A stretch of DNA of 9,914 bases, from positions 1 to 9,914 of the forward strand of contig JBAZJM010000165.1 of NCBI GenBank assembly GCA_041651315.1. The letters run 5' to 3'. A program made the position numbers and the translations under genes. Below the pieces are notes generated by a model. That model was not told the DNA's origin, ran no database searches, and saw only the letters and a program-made list of their open reading frames with translations. Positions within the stretch are counted from its first letter, which is position 1, and every line of letters begins with the position of its first letter. The stretch comes from CAITYL01 sp041651315. GTDB lineage: Bacteria > Verrucomicrobiota > Lentisphaeria > Oligosphaerales > CAITYL01. Below are positions 6,479-9,914 of this stretch, in pieces.

Positions 6479-7663
6479 ATGAGCGACTGTTGCCCGATCA
6501 ATCTGCCGCTGATGGAAGACAACATCACCCGCGAGGACAATGAGCAGGTCATCGCCTTTTTGCGGACCATGCCGCGGTTGACCCAGTCCGCGCAAGTCCG
6601 TGCCTTCGAAGAGGAATGGTCGGCCTGGCTGGGGGTCCGGCATTCCATCTTCGTCAACTCCGGGGCGTCGGCCAACCTGGTGACCCTGGCCGCGCTGCGC
6701 CACCTCCACGGTCCCGGCGAAGTCATCGTGCCTACCCTGACGTGGGTGTCCGACATTGCCGCCACGCTGCAGAACGGCTTTGCCCCGGTTTTTGTGGACA
6801 TCGACCCGCGCCACTTGGGAATGGCCGAGGAGCAGGTTCTGGCCAAGCTTGGTCCGAAGACGCGGGCGGTTTTTGTCACTTATGTCCAGGGCTTCAACTG
6901 TCTGACGGCGCGGCTGCTGGCGGAACTCGCGGCGCGGGGGATCCCCCTGATCGAGGATGTCTGCGAATCCCATGGCGCCACCTTCCAGGGGCGCCGGCTC
7001 GGCTCGTTCGGCCTGGCCTCAAATTTCTCCTATTATTTTGCCCATCACATGTCCACGATCGAAGGCGGCATGATCTGCACCCATGACGACCGGTTCCATC
7101 AGGCGGTCCGCATGCTGCGGTCACACGGCATGGTGCGCGAGGCCCCTTCGGCGGCGCTGCGCGCCGAGTACGCCCGGGCCAATCCCGAACTGAACCCGGA
7201 TTTCATCTTCGCCCATCCCGGCTACAACTGCCGGAACACGGAGATTGGGGCGGTGTTCGGCCGTTCGCAGCTGAAGCGCCTCGACGCCAACAACCGGCGG
7301 CGGCAGGAGAATTTTGCGCTGTTCCTGAGTCTGCTGGACCCGGCCAAGTACCGCACGGATTTTGCCGTGGAAGGCAGCTGCAACTATGCCTTTGCCCTGG
7401 TCATCCGCCAGCCCGACCTGGCGTTCCGCGGCCGGCTGGAAGCGGCTCTGCACCAGGCCGGCGTCGAGTTCCGGCGCGGCTCCTCGGGGGGGGGCAACCA
7501 ACTGCGGCAGCCGTACCTCAAAGGGGTGGTTCCCGACGGCTGCTGGCGGCAGTTTCCCGAGGTGGAGCACATCCACCATTTTGGCTACTATGTCGGCAAC
7601 TTCCCGTCTCTGGAGGCGGAACGCATCCGGCAACTGTGCGCCTTGCTGAATGGGCTGGAATAA
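6479..7663 (+). CDS. DegT/DnrJ/EryC1/StrS-family enzyme, His-type (probable sugar 3-dehydratase)
   Basis: The 394-residue product has the fold-type I PLP architecture of sugar aminotransferases: SGASANLVTL (61-70), PTLTWVSDIAATLQNG (85-100), FVDIDP (105-110), IEDVCESHGA (158-167, with D160 facing the pyridine nitrogen) and FSYYFAHHMSTIEGG (183-197). In aminotransferases the last motif holds the Lys that forms the Schiff base (K..T.EGG); here that position is H189. The same Lys-to-His exchange is known in ColD and in E1/RfbH, which use pyridoxamine phosphate to remove the C3 hydroxyl of 4-keto-6-deoxy sugars. Dehydration rather than transamination is therefore likely. E1 also needs an Fe-S centre; no E1-type C-terminal Cys cluster is evident, so ColD-like chemistry fits better. 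The chosen ATG (6479) follows GAAAGAG at 6463-6469; upstream in-frame codons overlap the kinase gene. Confidence 0.85.
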   Translation: MSDCCPINLPLMEDNITREDNEQVIAFLRTMPRLTQSAQVRAFEEEWSAWLGVRHSIFVNSGASANLVTLAALRHLHGPGEVIVPTLTWVSDIAATLQNGFAPVFVDIDPRHLGMAEEQVLAKLGPKTRAVFVTYVQGFNCLTARLLAELAARGIPLIEDVCESHGATFQGRRLGSFGLASNFSYYFAHHMSTIEGGMICTHDDRFHQAVRMLRSHGMVREAPSAALRAEYARANPELNPDFIFAHPGYNCRNTEIGAVFGRSQLKRLDANNRRRQENFALFLSLLDPAKYRTDFAVEGSCNYAFALVIRQPDLAFRGRLEAALHQAGVEFRRGSSGGGNQLRQPYLKGVVPDGCWRQFPEVEHIHHFGYYVGNFPSLEAERIRQLCALLNGLE

Positions 7664-7676
7664 TTCTGGAATAATT
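7655..7676 (+). repeat. Perfect 11-bp tandem duplication across a stop codon
   Basis: CTGGAATAATT occurs twice back to back (7655-7665 and 7666-7676). The first copy contains the TAA stop of the DegT-family gene; the second is untranslated in that frame. It looks like a recent slippage or repair duplication with no effect on the protein. Confidence 0.8.
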
Positions 7677-7700
7677 ACGGCATCAGACAAGAGGTTCAAG

Positions 7701-8639
7701 ATGGCTGAGAAAATTCTCGTGACGGGCGGAGCGGGGTATTTGGGCTCCGTGCTGGTGCCGGAGCTGCTGCGGCAGGGGCATGCCGTGACCGTGGTCGACA
7801 ACTTCATGTACCGCCAGAATTCCCTGGCCGAATGCTGCGCCAACCCGGCGTTCAACGTGGTCCGGGGCGACGTGCGCGACGAGCGTCTGATGCTGCCGCT
7901 GATTGCCAGGCATGACACCGTGCTGCCGCTGGCCGCGCTGGTGGGCGCCCCACTGTGCGACCGCGACCGAATCGGCGCCGTCACCACCAACCGCGACGCG
8001 GTCAAGCTGATCGTCGACGCCCTGGGGCAGATGCAGCGCCTGATCATCCCGATCACCAACTCCGGCTACGGCGTCGGCGACCAGGGCGCGTTCTGCACCG
8101 AGGAATCCCCCCTGCGGCCGATATCGCTCTATGGCCGGAACAAGGTCGAGGCGGAACAGATCGCCCTCAGCCATCCGCAGGCCGTCAGCCTGCGCCTGGC
8201 CACGGTGTTCGGCATGTCGCCGCGGATGCGCATGGACCTGCTGGTGAACGACTTCACCTACCGCGCCGTCAAGGACCGCTTTGTGGTCGTCTTCGAGGGG
8301 CAGTTCAAGCGCAACTACGTCCACATCCGCGATGTGACGCGCGCCTTTCTGCATGTGCTGGACCGGTTTGCCACGATGAAAGGGCAGGCCTACAATGTCG
8401 GCCTGTCGGACGCCAACCTGTCCAAGCTGGAACTGTGTGCCGAAATCAAAAAACAGGTTCCCTCCTTTGTCTATCTGGAAGCCCCGGTCGGCGAAGACCC
8501 CGACAAGCGCGACTACATCGTGCTCAACACCAAGATCGAACGCACCGGGTTCGCCCCCTGCCATTCGTTGGCCATGGGCATTCAGGAGCTGATCAAAGGC
8601 TACACCATCCTGAACAACGCCGTCTACGGCAACGTCTGA
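7701..8639 (+). CDS. NAD(P)-dependent extended SDR, sugar epimerase/dehydratase/reductase family
   Basis: The 312-residue product starts at an ATG with AAGAGG 6 bases upstream; an in-frame ATG at 7650 overlaps the previous gene and lacks this site. The Rossmann motif is VTGGAGYLGS (7-16), with VVDNF (31-35) placing an Asp for NAD ribose binding. The catalytic set appears as TNSGYG (119-124) and SLYGRNK (142-148), giving Ser121, Tyr144 and Lys148. KRNYVHIRDVTRAFLHVLD in the C-terminal half is typical of nucleotide-sugar epimerases such as GalE-like and RmlB-like enzymes. The sequence does not settle between 4,6-dehydratase, C4/C5 epimerase and 4-keto reductase; a 4,6-dehydratase would usually show a TDE motif, which I do not see, so epimerase or reductase is favoured. 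It would act on the nucleotide sugar handled by its neighbours. Confidence 0.85.
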   Translation: MAEKILVTGGAGYLGSVLVPELLRQGHAVTVVDNFMYRQNSLAECCANPAFNVVRGDVRDERLMLPLIARHDTVLPLAALVGAPLCDRDRIGAVTTNRDAVKLIVDALGQMQRLIIPITNSGYGVGDQGAFCTEESPLRPISLYGRNKVEAEQIALSHPQAVSLRLATVFGMSPRMRMDLLVNDFTYRAVKDRFVVVFEGQFKRNYVHIRDVTRAFLHVLDRFATMKGQAYNVGLSDANLSKLELCAEIKKQVPSFVYLEAPVGEDPDKRDYIVLNTKIERTGFAPCHSLAMGIQELIKGYTILNNAVYGNV

Positions 8640-8665
8640 GAGCGGCGGCGCCGCGGGAGTGCTTC

Positions 8666-9535
8666 ATGGATGTCAGCGGCAAACGGCGGCGGCGCGGCGC
8701 GGATGCGGAGCGGTGCGCGCGCCTTGAGGCCAAGGCCCGTTGGGTGTGGGAGCAGACCCTGCTGGTCCACCGGCGTGCGCCCGAGACGCGGGTGGCCTCC
8801 TCGCTGTCGGCCGTGGAATTGTTCACGGCGCTGTTTTACGCCCCGGTGCTGGCCTTTGACCCCGCCAACCCCCGGTGGCCTGGGCGCGACCGGTTGATCG
8901 TGTCAAAGGGGCACGGCTCGGTCTGCTTGTACCCGATCTTGGCGGACTGCGGTTTTTTCCCCCCTGCCGAATTGGACCGGGTGGGCCAGGGAGGCTCCTT
9001 CCTGGGCGGCATCCCCGATCCGGTCATCCCCGGCTATGAAACCGTCAACGGTTCGCTCGGCCACGGCCCGGGAGTGGCCTGCGGCATGGCCTACGCCTTG
9101 AGGGACACGGCACCCGACCGTACCGTGTTTGTTGTCACCGGCGATGCCGAGCTGCAGGAAGGCGCCGTCTGGGAGGCGGTCATGTTCGCCGGCCATCACG
9201 GCCTGGACAACCTGGTGCTGGTCGTCGACAACAACCAAACCGGCATGCTGGGGCATACCCGCGACATCCTCCGGAGCGAACCGCTGGAGGCGCGCTTTGC
9301 CGCCTTTGGCTGGGACACCGCACGGATGGACGGCCACGACGTGGCGGCGTTGGCCGGGGAATTGGAGCGACTCAAGGAGACCCGCGCCGGAAAACCCAAA
9401 CTGCTGGTGGCCGACACCGTCAAGGGGCGGGGGGTGCCGAACCTGGAAAACCATCCGCTTTCCCATATCCTGACCGTCAAACCGGAAGTGATCGACCAGC
9501 TGGTGCCCCACCGGCCGCCGGAGGCGGCGCCATGA
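8666..9535 (+). CDS. Transketolase, N-terminal (TPP-binding) subunit
   Basis: The 289-residue product is the length of stand-alone transketolase N-terminal halves (about 270-290), against about 660 for one-piece enzymes. Seen: SLSAVELFTALFY (46-58), IVSKGHGSVCLYP (78-90), GSLGHGPGVACGMA (129-142) and the TPP/Mg motif GDAELQEG...DNNQ (D160 and N190 as metal ligands). With its partner it would move a two-carbon ketol unit from a ketose to an aldehyde or keto acceptor. The start ATG follows GGGAG by about 6 bases; the reading frame stays open 711 bases further upstream across the SDR gene, but that stretch has no family similarity. Its stop overlaps the next start as ATGA. Its place among sugar-nucleotide genes suggests a specialised role rather than the pentose phosphate pathway. 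Confidence 0.93.
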   Translation: MDVSGKRRRRGADAERCARLEAKARWVWEQTLLVHRRAPETRVASSLSAVELFTALFYAPVLAFDPANPRWPGRDRLIVSKGHGSVCLYPILADCGFFPPAELDRVGQGGSFLGGIPDPVIPGYETVNGSLGHGPGVACGMAYALRDTAPDRTVFVVTGDAELQEGAVWEAVMFAGHHGLDNLVLVVDNNQTGMLGHTRDILRSEPLEARFAAFGWDTARMDGHDVAALAGELERLKETRAGKPKLLVADTVKGRGVPNLENHPLSHILTVKPEVIDQLVPHRPPEAAP

Positions 9536-9914
9536 ATCACCCTCCGCCAACCGTCCGGGCCATGCGCGACGTGGTGCTGGAAGGGATCCTGGACGCCATG
9601 CGCCAGGAACCGGACATCGTCTTTCTGGCCGCCGATTTCGGTTCGCCGGTGCTCGACCGGATCCGCGCCGAGTGCCCCCGCCAGTTCCTCAATGTCGGCA
9701 TCGCGGAACAGAACCTGATCAACGTGGCCACCGGCCTGGCGCTGGAAGGACGGCGGGTGATCGCCTACGCCATCGCGCCGTTCATCACCATGCGTTGCTA
9801 TGAGCAGATCCGCGTCAATCTGGGCATTCTCGGGCAGCTGCGCCCCCTGAACGTCACCTTGGTGGGGGTTGGCGCCGGCTGCAGCTACACGGTCTCCGGT
9901 CCGACCCACCAATG
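9532..9914 (+). CDS. Transketolase, C-terminal subunit (cut by right edge)
   Basis: 127 codons are visible from an ATG that overlaps the stop of the N-terminal subunit gene by four bases (ATGA), so the two are probably translationally coupled and made in equal amounts. The sequence opens with RAMRDVVLEGILDAM and shows LAADFGSPV (32-40), NVGIAEQNLINVATGLA (54-70), in which E59 is the Glu that activates the TPP aminopyrimidine, and TVSGPTHQ at the edge, equal to the family's DGPTHQ segment with Ser for Asp. This is the pyrimidine-binding domain of transketolase and 1-deoxyxylulose-5-phosphate synthase-like enzymes. About 180 further residues are expected beyond the window. Confidence 0.93.
   Translation, partial: MNHPPPTVRAMRDVVLEGILDAMRQEPDIVFLAADFGSPVLDRIRAECPRQFLNVGIAEQNLINVATGLALEGRRVIAYAIAPFITMRCYEQIRVNLGILGQLRPLNVTLVGVGAGCSYTVSGPTHQ

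Noticed and set aside
7955..8665. In-frame open extension upstream of the transketolase N-terminal subunit
   Set aside because: It is Arg/Pro-rich sequence read out of frame through the SDR gene, with no family similarity. The ATG at 8666 has a Shine-Dalgarno and gives the normal subunit length.
1..9914. CRISPR array, tRNA, rRNA, phage or insertion-sequence genes
   Set aside because: I found no regularly spaced repeats, no cloverleaf-like or rRNA-like segments, and no transposase or integrase motifs by reading both strands.

Overview
The window is about 10 kb of GC-rich bacterial chromosome (roughly 60-65% G+C by eye). It holds nine protein genes, no rRNA or tRNA gene that I can see, no CRISPR array and no intact insertion sequence. 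Diderm-style surface-sugar genes, a UvrC that is unusually short between its middle and catalytic domains, and the style of the sugar cluster would fit a member of the Verrucomicrobiota/Lentisphaerota/Kiritimatiellota group. That placement is a weak inference, because no phylogenetic marker is present.

Region 1 (1-3541) is housekeeping. A uvrC gene on the minus strand runs off the left edge and lacks only the last part of its C-terminal helix-hairpin-helix region. Divergent from it, across 275 bp, is ilvD (dihydroxy-acid dehydratase, valine/isoleucine synthesis). The gap is highly structured. It holds a 12-bp perfect long-range inverted repeat, a 14-bp perfect stem followed by a T-run that can only act as a plus-strand terminator inside the ilvD leader, and two CCTCCT segments able to mask the ilvD Shine-Dalgarno. 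This looks like an attenuated leader. Region 2 (3542-4774) holds a REP-like palindrome, a divergent tRNA-dihydrouridine synthase family gene, and an AT-richer gap with a possible promoter and an inverted repeat.

Region 3 (4775 to the right edge) is a tightly packed plus-strand cluster: a regulator with an EPS-type MarR winged helix joined to a Rossmann-like domain, a GHMP sugar kinase of the heptose-7-phosphate kinase type, a DegT/StrS-family enzyme with His in place of the PLP-binding Lys, an extended SDR (epimerase/reductase), and a transketolase split into N- and C-terminal polypeptides whose genes overlap by ATGA. The last gene is cut by the right edge.

Taken together, region 3 looks like the start of a surface-polysaccharide or glycan locus making an unusual activated sugar. 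The kinase would phosphorylate a heptose-like sugar. The His-type DegT enzyme would remove the C3 hydroxyl from a 4-keto sugar, as ColD and E1/RfbH do. The SDR would reduce or epimerise the product. The split transketolase would move a two-carbon ketol unit, either to build a longer sugar or to add a two-carbon branch. The combination is the most interesting thing in the window. The product is inference only.
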